Shown: positions 1 to 8,539, numbered from the stretch's first letter. The stretch: DNA of 64,000 nucleotides from Ornithinimicrobium sp. F0845 (GCF_023015765.1 NZ_JALKAL010000008.1:12857-76856); one strand, 5' to 3'. A program made the numbers and translations. Notes: a model not told the origin generated them from the letters alone.

Positions 1-3000
1 CAGGATCTCTTCGGCGGTCGCGGCCGGCAGATGGCCCTGCTTGGTCAGCAGCAGCGGTGCCTGCTGCGAACCGGTCAGGGAGGACCCGGCCAACGCGTCG
101 GGGAAGTTGACGCCGGAGGCGATGTAGAGCACGTCGCCGTCGGTGCCGTACCCGGCCGTCAACGCGGCCGCGGTCTGGTACCGGTCGGCCCCGTAGACCC
201 GCTCGGTCGGGGCGATCGCGTTCAGCTCGGACAGCACGTCGTCGCTGACCGCGCCGGTGCCGCCGACGACCACGATGTTGCTCGCGCCCAGGTCGGTGAT
301 CACCGCGGCCGTGGCCTCCGGCAGGCTGCCCTGGCGGGTCAGGACCACCGGCACACCCTGGCTGCCGGCGGCCGAGGCCGCCGTCAGCGCGTCGGCCAGC
401 GCCAGGCCGGTGCCCATGTCGCCCTGACCGGTGGCCACGAAGACCGTGTCGACCGCGGTGTACTCGGCCGCGATCAGCGCGGCGGTCTCATACCGGTTCT
501 CACCGGCGATGCGGCGCACGTCGGCGCCGGTGGCGGCCAGGTCGGCCTCCACCTGCTCATCCACCGAGCCGGTGCCACCGACGATGATGATCTCGGCCGG
601 GGCCAGGGCCGCCAACGCGTCCCAGGTGGCGTTGGGGATGCGGTCGGCCTTGACCAGCAGGATCGGCGCCGGGTCACCCTCGGGCGTGGTGTCGGGGATG
701 AACTCCAACGCCCCGACCGCACCGGCCGCACCCGCAGCCAACGCATCGGCCCCGTCCGCAGACTCGGTCCCGTTAGCGATGTACACCGTGCCCACACCGT
801 CAGGGAACTGCGCCGCGATCTCACCCGCGGTGGCGTACCGGTCGGTGCCGTAGACCCGCTGCACCGTCGCCGGCTCCACCGGGGCATCGGCCACGGTCAA
901 CGTCACCGGCACGTCCACCACCGGGTTCGCCGGGTCGTTGGACTCCACGCACAGGTTGGCGGTGTAGTCACCCTCGGCCAGGCCCGTGGAGTCCAGCCCC
1001 ACGGTGACCGCCTGCGTCCCGTCCGGGGCGACGGTGCCGCTGGCCGGGTCCACGGTCAGCCACGGCACGTCCGTCGCCTCGCACGCCGACGGTGGCGGCG
1101 GGACGTCAGCCTCGTAGGAGAGGGTGTCGATGCCGATGTAGTTGGAGTTGTTCCCGAAGGGACCACCCTCGGGCACCCAGTAGTGGAACGCGATGCGGCC
1201 GGTGGTCTGGGCCTCCAGGCCCTCGATCGTCGCGGTGTACTCCGTCCACGCACCCGGATAACCCGTCGTGGTCAGGTCCGGGTTGACCGACACCAGCAGC
1301 GTGTCGAAGTCGCCCACACCCTCATAGCCGGTGCCCACGTCCGTGGAGTCACCGTTGGTGGACAAGCGCACCTCCAGCCGGTCCACGAAGTCGGCCGGGT
1401 TCGCGACGGTTCGTGTGTAGAACGACAGCTCCGCGCCGTTGACCAGGTCCAGCTCCGGGGTCATCAGCCAGTTGCTGATGTTGCCCGGACTTTCACCCGC
1501 GTTGTTGTAGTTCGCACCGACATATGCCTCCGGCGCCCCCTCGTGCGAGGGGAACACCTCGGCGGCGCTGCCCTGGAACCAGCTGGTCCCACCGACCGGC
1601 TCGCTGTTGTTCTGGATCGCCCAGCCGTCACCCGGGAGGTTGTTGATGTTGTCGAAGCCCTCGGTCAGCGTGGCCACCGTGGGCACCACGGCGGGCGCCA
1701 CGACCGCAGGTGCGCTCGGTCCGCTCGCGCTCTCGCCGGAGGCGTGCGAACGGTCCGCGCCCTGGGGGAGCACCAGTCCTGCCGCGGCGCCAGCCTCCTC
1801 GGCGATCGTGAACTCCAGGTCCTCCGTGCCGGTGTTGCCGACGGTCAGGGTGTGCTCGGTCGTCGTGTCCGGCTCCTGGCTGCCCTCGATCGAGGTCGGG
1901 TCCACCGTGATGGCCGGGCCCGGCACCGGCGGGTCCTCGCCGAAGATTAGTTGGTAGGCGTCGAGACGACCCTCGCCCCAGACGTTGTTGTCCGCGGCGG
2001 TCCCGCCGCACTGCAGGTCCTCGGTGTCGATGGCCGTGCCGTCGAGCAGGGCCCTGGTGGCGTCCACGTCACCGAGCGCCGTCGCGTCCTCCGACCAGAG
2101 CAGGGCGACCGCCCCGGACACGTGCGGCGCGGCCATCGAGGTGCCGCTGATGGTGCCGTAGGTGTCACCCGGGAAGGAGGAGCGGACGTTGCCACCCGGG
2201 GCGGCGATGTTGGGCTTGATCTCGCCGTCCTGGCCGGGACCGCGCGAGGAGAAGCCGCTGATGGCGTGGAAGGCGTCATAGCTGCCGACGGAGTAGGTCA
2301 GGGTCCGGCTGCCCGGCGACCCGGAGGTCGCGCAACCCGGGCCCGAGTTGCCGTTGGAGAAGACACTGAAGATCCCGGCCGCGTGCCAGGCCTCGATGAT
2401 GTCCTCCATGAACGGGTCGTTCGACGGGAACTCGGAGCCCCACGAGTTGTTGACCACGTTCGGCCGCATCGTCGGGTCGGGGTTGGCGCCGCCGACCTCG
2501 GTCGGGGCAAGCATCCACTCGCCCGCCGCGAACATCATCGCGTCGCTCAGGTCCGTGGAGGCGGCGATCCACTGAGCGCCGGGGGCGACTCCGATCTGGT
2601 TGCCGCCGCCGTCGTCGCCGACCATGGTGCCCATCGTGTGGGTGCCGTGGCCATCCCAGTCCCACGGGGCCGGCTCGTTGTCGGGGGTGCCGTCGAACCA
2701 GTTGTAGTCGTGGTCGGCGGTCGCGCCGTCCCATCCGCGGTACTGGTTGATCAGAGCCGGGTGGTCCCACTGCACGCCGCTGTCGATGTTGGCGACGACC
2801 ATGCCCTCACCGGTGACACCCTGCCCCCAGGCGTCGTCGGCGTTGATGTCCCGCACTCCCCACTCGACGGCGTTGAGGCTGTTGCCCGGCTCGGCCGGTT
2901 GGGTCACCGGTGCGTCGTAGTCGAAGGACGCGTAGATGCCCTCGACGCCAGGAGCTCGGGCGAGGTCGTTGACGACGCTCTCGCCAGCGCCCTCCACGAG

Positions 3001-3366
3001 GATGGCGTTGGTCGCCCAGTAGCTCTCGAAGCTCAGACCGTCGGCGTCAAGCTCAGCCCGCACGTCGGCCTGCGCGGCGTCTGCGGTGCTGGTCAGGGCG
3101 TCATAGACCGCGACGCCCCGGGCGTCCCAGTCGGTGATGGTGGTGAACTGGCTCATGTCCGGCCGTGCGTCAAAACGCACCCAGAACGTGGCCGTACCGT
3201 CGTCGGCCAGCTCGGTCAGCACCTGGTGCTCGATGTGTGCCGGCTCGGCAGTCCGATCATCCGAATCCTGCGCGGTGGCCGTCGCGGCGGTCAAGCCGGA
3301 GACGACGAGCGCCGCGCTGGCGATGCCGGCCAGTGCTGGCCGCCCGCCGTATGCAGAACGCCTCAT
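1..3366 (-). CDS. Secreted S8 (subtilisin) serine protease with cell wall-binding repeats, C-terminus cut by window edge
   Basis: This is an exported endopeptidase; 1,122 residues are visible and the frame is open at the left edge. It starts MRRSAYGG with a signal peptide ending near residue 33 (TAATATAQDS) and a prodomain to about residue 165. The catalytic triad is Asp195 (NIDSGVQWDHP), His240 (DGHGTHTMG) and Ser410 (SGTSMAAPH). A jelly-roll segment resembling choice-of-anchor J spans about 566-755, then a short Ig/BACON-like segment. From about 836 there are at least three cell wall-binding type 2 motifs (RVYGTDRYATA, RIAGENRYETA, RVYGADRYQTA), which in that family hold proteins on wall polymers. 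The ATG has GAGGGG 8 nt upstream. The role (wall-attached protease, substrate unknown) is inferred from domains. It is divergent from the kinase gene to its right. Confidence 0.93.
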   Translation of the reverse strand, partial: MRRSAYGGRPALAGIASAALVVSGLTAATATAQDSDDRTAEPAHIEHQVLTELADDGTATFWVRFDARPDMSQFTTITDWDARGVAVYDALTSTADAAQADVRAELDADGLSFESYWATNAILVEGAGESVVNDLARAPGVEGIYASFDYDAPVTQPAEPGNSLNAVEWGVRDINADDAWGQGVTGEGMVVANIDSGVQWDHPALINQYRGWDGATADHDYNWFDGTPDNEPAPWDWDGHGTHTMGTMVGDDGGGNQIGVAPGAQWIAASTDLSDAMMFAAGEWMLAPTEVGGANPDPTMRPNVVNNSWGSEFPSNDPFMEDIIEAWHAAGIFSVFSNGNSGPGCATSGSPGSRTLTYSVGSYDAFHAISGFSSRGPGQDGEIKPNIAAPGGNVRSSFPGDTYGTISGTSMAAPHVSGAVALLWSEDATALGDVDATRALLDGTAIDTEDLQCGGTAADNNVWGEGRLDAYQLIFGEDPPVPGPAITVDPTSIEGSQEPDTTTEHTLTVGNTGTEDLEFTIAEEAGAAAGLVLPQGADRSHASGESASGPSAPAVVAPAVVPTVATLTEGFDNINNLPGDGWAIQNNSEPVGGTSWFQGSAAEVFPSHEGAPEAYVGANYNNAGESPGNISNWLMTPELDLVNGAELSFYTRTVANPADFVDRLEVRLSTNGDSTDVGTGYEGVGDFDTLLVSVNPDLTTTGYPGAWTEYTATIEGLEAQTTGRIAFHYWVPEGGPFGNNSNYIGIDTLSYEADVPPPPSACEATDVPWLTVDPASGTVAPDGTQAVTVGLDSTGLAEGDYTANLCVESNDPANPVVDVPVTLTVADAPVEPATVQRVYGTDRYATAGEIAAQFPDGVGTVYIANGTESADGADALAAGAAGAVGALEFIPDTTPEGDPAPILLVKADRIPNATWDALAALAPAEIIIVGGTGSVDEQVEADLAATGADVRRIAGENRYETAALIAAEYTAVDTVFVATGQGDMGTGLALADALTAASAAGSQGVPVVLTRQGSLPEATAAVITDLGASNIVVVGGTGAVSDDVLSELNAIAPTERVYGADRYQTAAALTAGYGTDGDVLYIASGVNFPDALAGSSLTGSQQAPLLLTKQGHLPAATAEEIL

Positions 3367-3529
3367 TGCGTAAACCCCTCAATCCCAACGTGGTTGAATG
3401 AATCATCGGCGCCCGCCGTCAGTGGGTGTGTCGGCCTGCAGCCAATGCACTTGACAACCTAGGCAACCTTGGCGAGCCGTGGTGAGAACCTGGACAAATC
3501 GTTACCTTTGCCTGCAGGGGGTGCGGTCC

Positions 3530-4582
3530 ATGACGGACTCAGACCTGACCAGCTCGGCGGCTGTCGCCCGCCTGACCGCAGAGCATCCGGAGTGGTTCGA
3601 CGACGGCCGTGGAGTGCCGGTCGAGCCCTCGCCGGACGCGACCCTGATCGGCACCGGCGAGTCGTATGCCGCGTGGCTGGTCGTCTCGCGCGAGGCCCAG
3701 GACCTGCGCGATCCGGCCGGTCCCCGTGCCCTCGTCGTCCGGGTGCCACACCGTCCCGAGGAGCTGCCGCGGCCCATGGCCGAGGAGTTCGCGGCCCTGC
3801 TCGCCGCGCCCGACGGGATCGGCCCCCGACCCATCCACCTGGCCACGGCTGGCGACCCCCGCGGGACCGGACCTGGCAGCACGCCGGAGGGCACGGCATA
3901 CATGGTCGTGGAGCATGTGCGCGGCCAGGTGCGGCCGGCGTCGGCCTGGACCGACGACCTGCTGGCGGCCCACGCCCGACAGCTCGCGCGGCTGCACGCG
4001 GTGCGGTTCGGCGGCCACGGCGACGTCACCGCCACGGACAGACTCCAACCGACCCTGAGCATGACGGGGTCCGGTGAGGCCAACTGGCAGTGGTGGACCG
4101 AGCACCACCCGGAGCTGGCGTCGGCGGCGGACGTCGCCGGGCTGTGGCCGCGCGTGCAGCGGCTGTTCGCCGGGACCGAGCCGCACTTCGCGCGGCTCGA
4201 GGAGTTCGCGCTGGTCCACGGTGACCCGGCGGTGCCGAACATCCTGGTGTCGGGCGGGGTGCCGCGCTATGTCGACTGGGAGTGGGCCCACATCGGCGAC
4301 CCCGCGCGGGACCTGGCGTTCAGCGGCGGGGCGGTGTGGCTGGACCCCTGGTATCTGCGGCTCGGTCCCGACCGGCTGGAGCGGTTCGTCGCGGCCTACT
4401 GCGCCGCCGCCGGGCCGGGCGCCGATCCCGCGGCCCTCACCGCACGGTCCCGGGCGTGGCTGGTCAACGAGGTGTTCTTCGTGGCGCTGCACTTCCGCCG
4501 CCAGGCCGCGCGTGGCGAGGGGCGGGAGTATGCCGAGCGCGCCGCCACGCTGATCGCCCGCCTGAGCGCGGTGCTGGAGTAG
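3530..4582 (+). CDS. APH-family phosphotransferase (aminoglycoside/choline kinase-like)
   Basis: The 350-residue protein has the protein-kinase-like fold of the APH family. The Brenner motif VHGDPAVPN carries His230, the catalytic Asp232 and Asn237, and DWEWAHIGDP supplies the metal-binding Asp near 250. Members phosphorylate small hydroxyl compounds (aminoglycosides, macrolides, choline, homoserine, fructosamine), and nothing in the sequence or neighbours fixes the substrate. The start MTDSDLT was chosen because GCAGGGGG lies 8 nt upstream, although the frame is open 17 codons further 5'. A TACCTT box at 3504-3509 with TGGTGA 17 nt before it could be its promoter. The gene stands alone, divergent from the protease and convergent with xth. 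Confidence 0.85.
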   Translation: MTDSDLTSSAAVARLTAEHPEWFDDGRGVPVEPSPDATLIGTGESYAAWLVVSREAQDLRDPAGPRALVVRVPHRPEELPRPMAEEFAALLAAPDGIGPRPIHLATAGDPRGTGPGSTPEGTAYMVVEHVRGQVRPASAWTDDLLAAHARQLARLHAVRFGGHGDVTATDRLQPTLSMTGSGEANWQWWTEHHPELASAADVAGLWPRVQRLFAGTEPHFARLEEFALVHGDPAVPNILVSGGVPRYVDWEWAHIGDPARDLAFSGGAVWLDPWYLRLGPDRLERFVAAYCAAAGPGADPAALTARSRAWLVNEVFFVALHFRRQAARGEGREYAERAATLIARLSAVLE

Positions 4583-4646
4583 GCGTCCAAAGTTTGCGAT
4601 CCCAGTGGCCCTTCAAACCATCAAGACCGCACGCAGTCAGCGTCCG

Positions 4647-4695
4647 GTGGGGTTACTGCGTGGGATTGTGTCCACCCCAGGGACCAAAACCTCCC
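4647..4695. repeat. Degenerate copy of the palindromic intergenic element
   Basis: This stretch between the convergent kinase and xth genes aligns loosely with the three better copies near 27.3 and 34.2-34.4 kb. It shares GTGGGGTT, TGCGTGG and CAGGGACCAAAA in the same order. The match is partial and has been judged by eye. Confidence 0.4.
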
Positions 4696-4705
4696 CGAGA
4701 ATGGG

Positions 4706-5494
4706 TCAGGCCAGGTCGATGACGACGGGCGCGTGGTCGGAGGCGCCCTTGCCCTTGCGCTCCTCGCGGTCGATGAACGCGTGCGTGACCCGCTCCGCCA
4801 GCGCCGGTGAGCCGAGCGCGAAGTCGATGCGCATCCCGCGCCGTTTGGGGAAGGCCAGCCGGGTGTAGTCCCAGTAGGTGTAGACGCCGGGGCCCGGCGT
4901 GTGCTCGCGGGTCAGGTCAGTCAGCCCCGCGTCGAGGACGGCCCGGAACGCGGCCCGCTCAGGCTCCGAGACGTGGGTCTTGTTCTCGTAGTAGGCCATC
5001 GACCAGACGTCCTCGTCCAGCGGCGCGATGTTCCAGTCGCCCATCAGGACCAGCGCCTCCTCGGGTGCGGCGGCGAGCCGGCCCGCGGTGTACTCCGCCA
5101 GCCGTCCCAGCCAGTCCAGCTTGTAGGCCATGTGCGGGTCCTCCAGCGTCCGCCCGTTGGGGACGTAGAGCGAGACGACCCGGACGCCCTGGCACACGGC
5201 GGACAGCGCCCGCGCCTCGGGGTCCACGGGGTCGCCCCACCCCGGCATCCCGTCGAAGCCCGCCTCCACGTCCGCCAGACCGACCCGGGAGGCGATCGCC
5301 ACACCGTTCCACTGGCTGTGCCCGACGTGCGCCACCTCGTAGCCCGCTGACTCGAGCAGCAGGTAGGGGAACTGGTCGTCCCGGCACTTGGTCTCCTGGA
5401 TCGCGAGCACGTCGACGTCGTGCCGCTCCAGGAAGGCCATCACCCGGTCGATCCGGGCGCGGATGCTGTTGACGTTCCAGGTCGCGAGGCGCAT
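4706..5494 (-). CDS. xth: Exodeoxyribonuclease III (AP endonuclease)
   Basis: The 262-residue protein is a full-length member of the ExoIII/APE exonuclease-endonuclease-phosphatase family. It cleaves DNA 5' of abasic sites and removes 3' blocks in base-excision repair. Visible hallmarks are the N-terminal TWNVNSIR with metal-site Asn7, IQETKCRD with Glu34, MGDWNIAPLDEDVW (Asp and Asn of the active site), the DYTRLAFPKRRGMRIDF segment and the C-terminal GASDHAPV with the catalytic Asp-His pair. It ends convergently with the kinase gene, and the SDR gene lies 9 nt upstream on the same strand, so the two are probably co-transcribed. The length and all motifs are normal for the family. Confidence 0.96.
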   Translation of the reverse strand: MRLATWNVNSIRARIDRVMAFLERHDVDVLAIQETKCRDDQFPYLLLESAGYEVAHVGHSQWNGVAIASRVGLADVEAGFDGMPGWGDPVDPEARALSAVCQGVRVVSLYVPNGRTLEDPHMAYKLDWLGRLAEYTAGRLAAAPEEALVLMGDWNIAPLDEDVWSMAYYENKTHVSEPERAAFRAVLDAGLTDLTREHTPGPGVYTYWDYTRLAFPKRRGMRIDFALGSPALAERVTHAFIDREERKGKGASDHAPVVIDLA

Positions 5495-5503
5495 CCGCCC
5501 AGC

Positions 5504-6292
5504 CTAGGAGGCGCGTTCGCGGGCCGTGCGGCGGCGCTGGGCCAGCAGCCCGGAGACGCGCCGGACCGCGCCGCGCGGGACCACCTTCAGTCCGGTGGTG
5601 ACCGCCTTGTAGGTGAGTGACGGCACCGAGACGGCTCGTCCCGCATCGAGGTCCCGCAGCGCCCCGGTCACGACCTGGTCGGCAGTGAGCCACAGCGGAT
5701 CGGGCAGCGCGGACATGTTCATCAGGGCGCGGTCGTGGAACTCGGTGTGCACGAATCCGGGGCACACGGCCGTCGCCGTGACCCCGGTCCCCTGCAGCTC
5801 GACGGACAGGGCCTCGGTGAAGACGGTCACCCAGGACTTGATCGCCGAGTAGGTGCCCATCACCGCGAACGACGCCACGGAGGAGACGTTGAGTATGCCG
5901 CCACGCCCGCGGGTGCGCATGGCGCCGGCGGCCGCGTGGCTGAGGACGAGGACGGCGCGCACCATCACGTCCACGGCCCGCTCCTCGTCGGCCAGGTCTC
6001 CCCGGCTGAAGCTGCGCCTCAGGCCGAAGCCGGCGTTGTTGACCAGCAGGTCCACCGGGCGCTCGGCGTCCCGCAGCCGCTCGGCCACCCGCTCGGTCTG
6101 GTCCCGGTCGGCCAGGTCGGCGGGCAGGACCTCGGCCGTGACGGCATACTCCCGCCGCAGTTCCTCCGCGAGCTCCTCGAGGCGACCCTGGTCGCGGGCG
6201 ACCAGCACCAGGTCGTGCCCCCGGCGGGCCAGCTCGGTGGCGAAGGCGCGGCCGAGGCCGGCCGAGGCGCCTGTGACGAGTGCGGTTCCCAT
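5504..6292 (-). CDS. SDR-family NAD(P)-dependent oxidoreductase
   Basis: This 262-residue classical short-chain dehydrogenase has the cofactor motif TGASAGLG near the N-terminus, NNAGFG in the middle, and the catalytic Ser of NVSSVA followed by YSAIKSW (Tyr-x3-Lys). Its closest general likeness is the DltE/YqjQ-type subgroup of unknown substrate, with a basic C-terminal tail (RRVSGLLAQRRRTARERAS). The start MGTALVTG was chosen because a TAAGGT box sits 7 nt before the ATG with no Shine-Dalgarno sequence, which indicates a leaderless message; the longer reading frame upstream is not needed. It is divergent from pyrE with 46 nt between the start codons. The substrate is unknown. Confidence 0.88.
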   Translation of the reverse strand: MGTALVTGASAGLGRAFATELARRGHDLVLVARDQGRLEELAEELRREYAVTAEVLPADLADRDQTERVAERLRDAERPVDLLVNNAGFGLRRSFSRGDLADEERAVDVMVRAVLVLSHAAAGAMRTRGRGGILNVSSVASFAVMGTYSAIKSWVTVFTEALSVELQGTGVTATAVCPGFVHTEFHDRALMNMSALPDPLWLTADQVVTGALRDLDAGRAVSVPSLTYKAVTTGLKVVPRGAVRRVSGLLAQRRRTARERAS

Positions 6293-6299
6293 GTGCGCA

Positions 6300-6305
6300 A
6301 CCTTA
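6300..6305 (-). promoter_or_regulatory. -10 box of leaderless SDR promoter
   Basis: TAAGGT reads on the minus strand 7 nt before the ATG of the SDR gene. No Shine-Dalgarno sequence is present, so transcription probably begins at or next to the start codon. Confidence 0.5.
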
Positions 6306-6324
6306 GGTGAGGTGCGCGCCCCGG

Positions 6325-6330
6325 TAGGCT
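6325..6330 (+). promoter_or_regulatory. -10 box of leaderless pyrE promoter
   Basis: TAGGCT lies 8 nt before the GTG start of pyrE without any Shine-Dalgarno sequence. It is back to back with the SDR promoter, the two -10 boxes being about 20 nt apart, so the two promoters share one short control region. Confidence 0.55.
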
Positions 6331-6338
6331 GCGATCCC

Positions 6339-6884
6339 GTGACCGACGCGCGCGCCAGACTCCTTGACCTGATCCGCACCCTCGCCATCGTCCACGGGAG
6401 GGTGACGCTGAGCTCGGGGCGGGAGGCGGACTACTACGTGGACCTGCGCCGCATCACCCTCCACGGGGAGGCCGCCCCGCTGGTGGGACAGGTGATGAAC
6501 GACCTGGTCGCGGATCTGGAGTTCGACGCCGTCGGGGGTCTCACCATGGGTGCCGACCCCGTCGCGACCGCGATGCTGCACGCCCGGGCTGCGTCGGGTG
6601 GACGGCTCGACGCGTTCGTCGTGCGCAAGGAGGGCAAGGCGCACGGCCTGCAGCAGCGCATCGAGGGTCCCTCGATCGCCGGTCGGCGCGTGCTCGTCGT
6701 CGAGGACACCTCGACGACGGGTGGCTCTCCCGTGACGGCCGTCGAGGCCTGCCGGGACGCCGGTGCCGAGGTCGTCGCCGTGGCCGTGATCGCCGACCGG
6801 GCCAGCGGCGCCGAGGAGGTCATCCGGGAGCAGGGGCTGGACTACCGGGCGGCCTTCTCGATGGCCGACCTGGGCCTGGCCTGA
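6339..6884 (+). CDS. pyrE: Orotate phosphoribosyltransferase
   Basis: PyrE joins orotate to PRPP to give OMP in the fifth step of de novo pyrimidine synthesis. The 181-residue protein has the VVRKEGKAHGLQQRIEG catalytic loop with the conserved lysines and the PRPP-binding motif VLVVEDTSTTGGS. LSSGREADYYVDLRR near the N-terminus is the usual orotate-site region. The GTG start VTDARARLL was chosen from the TAGGCT box 8 nt upstream; the reading frame stays open far upstream, but that extension overlaps the SDR gene antisense and is low-complexity. The gene is monocistronic, with a strong hairpin about 40 nt after its stop. Confidence 0.95.
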   Translation: MTDARARLLDLIRTLAIVHGRVTLSSGREADYYVDLRRITLHGEAAPLVGQVMNDLVADLEFDAVGGLTMGADPVATAMLHARAASGGRLDAFVVRKEGKAHGLQQRIEGPSIAGRRVLVVEDTSTTGGSPVTAVEACRDAGAEVVAVAVIADRASGAEEVIREQGLDYRAAFSMADLGLA

Positions 6885-6926
6885 GCCTCCGGGCACGTGA
6901 CAAGATGACCAGCCCTGTGTAGAACC

Positions 6927-6952
6927 GTCGCACTCCTCGCGCGGGGTGCGAC
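6927..6952. terminator. Hairpin after pyrE (possible terminator)
   Basis: GTCGCACTCC and GGGGTGCGAC form a 10-bp stem with one G-T pair and a 6-nt loop. It stands between pyrE and the convergent yoeB. No T-run follows, as is common in actinobacteria, so termination is inferred. The rest of the 255-nt gap shows nothing recognisable. Confidence 0.5.
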
Positions 6953-7139
6953 GTCGACCTCAACCGCCGATGTGCGCGAGCCAACTAACGACACCAGCCA
7001 CACCCGCCACTCGGGTCACAGCCACGCGAGCACGTGCCCGAGAACTACCCCGCCGAGCGGCGGAGAGCGAGTATTTTCCGGACACGTGCCAGCCTGGTTG
7101 GGGCGCAAGCGGATCACCGGACATGCCGCGGATAGGTGC

Positions 7140-7397
7140 TCATCCGTAGTGGTAGCGGCAGGCTGCGACTCGGATTTCGGCGCCGGCGATCTTGTACACG
7201 AGTCGGTGCTCGTCGGTGATGCGGCGAGACCAGTAGCCTGCAAAGTCGTGTTTCAGTGCCTCAGGCTTGCCGATGCCCTCGTTACCGTTGTGCTTGATGT
7301 CCTTCAGGAGCAAGTTGATGCGTTTGAGCACCTTGCGGTCCTGCCCCTGCCACCAAAGGTAGTCCTCCCAGGCGTTCTCGTCCCAGACCAGCAGCAC
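7140..7397 (-). CDS. yoeB: YoeB-family toxin, ribosome-dependent mRNA interferase
   Basis: The 85-residue protein follows E. coli YoeB almost position for position. KPEALKH carries the catalytic Glu46, YWSRRITDEHRLVY carries Arg65, and the C-terminal CRYHYG carries His83 and Tyr84. YoeB cuts mRNA in the ribosomal A site and is neutralised by YefM. It follows the antitoxin gene by 4 nt, the usual antitoxin-then-toxin order. All active-site residues are present, so the toxin should be functional. Confidence 0.95.
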   Translation of the reverse strand: MLLVWDENAWEDYLWWQGQDRKVLKRINLLLKDIKHNGNEGIGKPEALKHDFAGYWSRRITDEHRLVYKIAGAEIRVAACRYHYG

Positions 7398-7401
7398 TCG
7401 G

Positions 7402-7659
7402 TCAGTCCGTCTCGACCAGCTCGTGCGATTGCCCCCGGCCAGCCTCTAGCCGCTGCATGGCGTCCAACAGCCGCCGGGCGTTGGCGGGTGAGCGCATGAG
7501 GTAGGCCGTCTCACGTAGCGACTCGTAGTCCGCCAGGGAGACGATGACGACTGGCTCGTGGCCGACGCGCGTGATGACGACCTCTTCACGGTCGTTGGTG
7601 ACGCCGTCCAGCACTTCTGCGTAACGTGCTCGTGACTCGGTGTAGCTCATAGTCTTCAT
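7402..7659 (-). CDS. yefM: YefM-family antitoxin (Phd/YefM)
   Basis: The 85-residue antitoxin has the N-terminal Phd/YefM DNA-binding fold (MSYTESRARYAEVLDGV, VVITRVGHEPVVIVSLADYESL) and an acidic, probably disordered toxin-binding tail (RGQSHELVETD). It represses its own promoter and wraps the YoeB active site. The start MKTMSYT is preferred because GGAGGG lies 5 nt upstream; the internal MSYT start would be 14 nt away. An overlapping ATG in another frame just upstream is probably not used. The operator directly abuts the Shine-Dalgarno sequence. Confidence 0.94.
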   Translation of the reverse strand: MKTMSYTESRARYAEVLDGVTNDREEVVITRVGHEPVVIVSLADYESLRETAYLMRSPANARRLLDAMQRLEAGRGQSHELVETD

Positions 7660-7669
7660 ACATACCCTC

Positions 7670-7688
7670 CTGTACAGAGAACTGTACG
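7670..7688. promoter_or_regulatory. YefM-YoeB operator with paired TGTACA cores
   Basis: The plus strand reads CTGTACAG followed by CTGTACG, so TGTACA (7671-7676) and TGTACG (7683-7688) sit 12 bp centre to centre. GTACAG-AGAA-CTGTAC is also a perfect inverted repeat. The E. coli yefM-yoeB operator is known for TGTACA cores in adjacent palindromes. Confidence 0.75.
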
Positions 7689-7766
7689 CCTGTCAGCGTG
7701 GGATGCCAAGAGGGTCCATGTCCGCCGCCGCAGGCAACGCACGCATCTGCCGCAGGTCGTGACTTG

Positions 7767-8321
7767 CTAACCGCGGGTGCTCTCCCGCCACGTCGTGGCT
7801 GTTTCCTCGTCGTAGTAGCGGCTGAACCCACAACCCCAGGCGATCGGTGAGTCCAACGGTGCACCTCCCCAGCGCGGCTCACCGCTCACGAGCAGCCGTG
7901 TGCCGACCTGGAAGGGTAGATCTGCCTCGGCCGTCCCTTCGGCGACGCCCTGGAGGTCCACCGTGACCTCATCTGCGTCACCACCCGCGAACCATTCGCG
8001 CACCTCGAACGTGATACCGGGCAGGTCGAGGTCACCCGAATCGGCCCGGTCCGAAACTGACGGACCCATCGCGATGACGACCCCATCGAAAGCGAAGTCA
8101 CGATCCTGCAGCGACTCGGGCGAGTACGACTCAACACAGGAGACCGCGCCGCCATCTGGCAAGGGGCCACCTGCCTCGCCCGAGCCGCCCTCGCTACTGC
8201 CAGGAGAAACAGTCGCTTCGTTCGCGGGTTGATCGCCTGCAGAGCTGTCCGAGTTGATGGCGCAGGCCGTCAGGATGAGGCCAAGACCGACAAGCGTCCC
8301 CGCCAGTGCGTGAGTGTGCAT
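7767..8321 (-). CDS. Small secreted lipoprotein of unknown function
   Basis: The 184-residue protein begins MHTHALAGTLVGLGLILTAC, a signal peptide with a lipobox (LTAC), so it should be lipid-anchored on the outer face of the membrane. A Ser/Gly/Glu-rich linker follows (about residues 22-55), then a compact domain with cysteines at CVESYS and at WGCGFSRYY near the C-terminus that could form a disulphide. The domain recalls small beta-barrel lipoproteins, but no family is recognised. Of two adjacent ATGs the second was chosen because GGAG lies 6 nt before it. It ends about 100 nt before the antitoxin start on the same strand and has no functional neighbour. Confidence 0.75.
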   Translation of the reverse strand: MHTHALAGTLVGLGLILTACAINSDSSAGDQPANEATVSPGSSEGGSGEAGGPLPDGGAVSCVESYSPESLQDRDFAFDGVVIAMGPSVSDRADSGDLDLPGITFEVREWFAGGDADEVTVDLQGVAEGTAEADLPFQVGTRLLVSGEPRWGGAPLDSPIAWGCGFSRYYDEETATTWRESTRG

Positions 8322-8424
8322 CATGTGCTCCAGGTTGACGACGGCTCTGGATGAGACGCCGGACACATCACCAGAGTTCCACAGTTCCGCGCATCCGGTT
8401 ATGCCGCCGAGCGGTCACATTTTT

Positions 8425-8457
8425 CAAGGCCCTCGCATCGGATGCGCAGGGCCCTTG
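8425..8457. other. Strong imperfect hairpin upstream of the VOC gene
   Basis: AAGGCCCTCGCATC pairs with GATGCGCAGGGCCCTT with two bulges around a very short loop. It lies between the divergent lipoprotein and VOC genes after a run of T. A second short inverted repeat (CCTTGG-N7-CCAAGG) is at 8496-8514, just before the VOC promoter. Function is unknown. Confidence 0.4.
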
Positions 8458-8527
8458 GCGTCCGGCCCGACTCGAACGCCTCGCACATCGGGTTTCCTTG
8501 GCCGCCAACCAAGGCTCGAGCCAGCAG

Positions 8528-8533
8528 TAGGCT
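8528..8533 (+). promoter_or_regulatory. -10 box of leaderless VOC-gene promoter
   Basis: TAGGCT lies 6 nt before the ATG and there is no Shine-Dalgarno sequence. Confidence 0.55.
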
Positions 8534-8539
8534 GCCAGC

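Noticed and set aside
5853-6338. Longer N-terminus for PyrE
   Set aside because: The 162 extra residues are antisense to the SDR gene and basic low complexity; the normal PyrE length begins at 6339.
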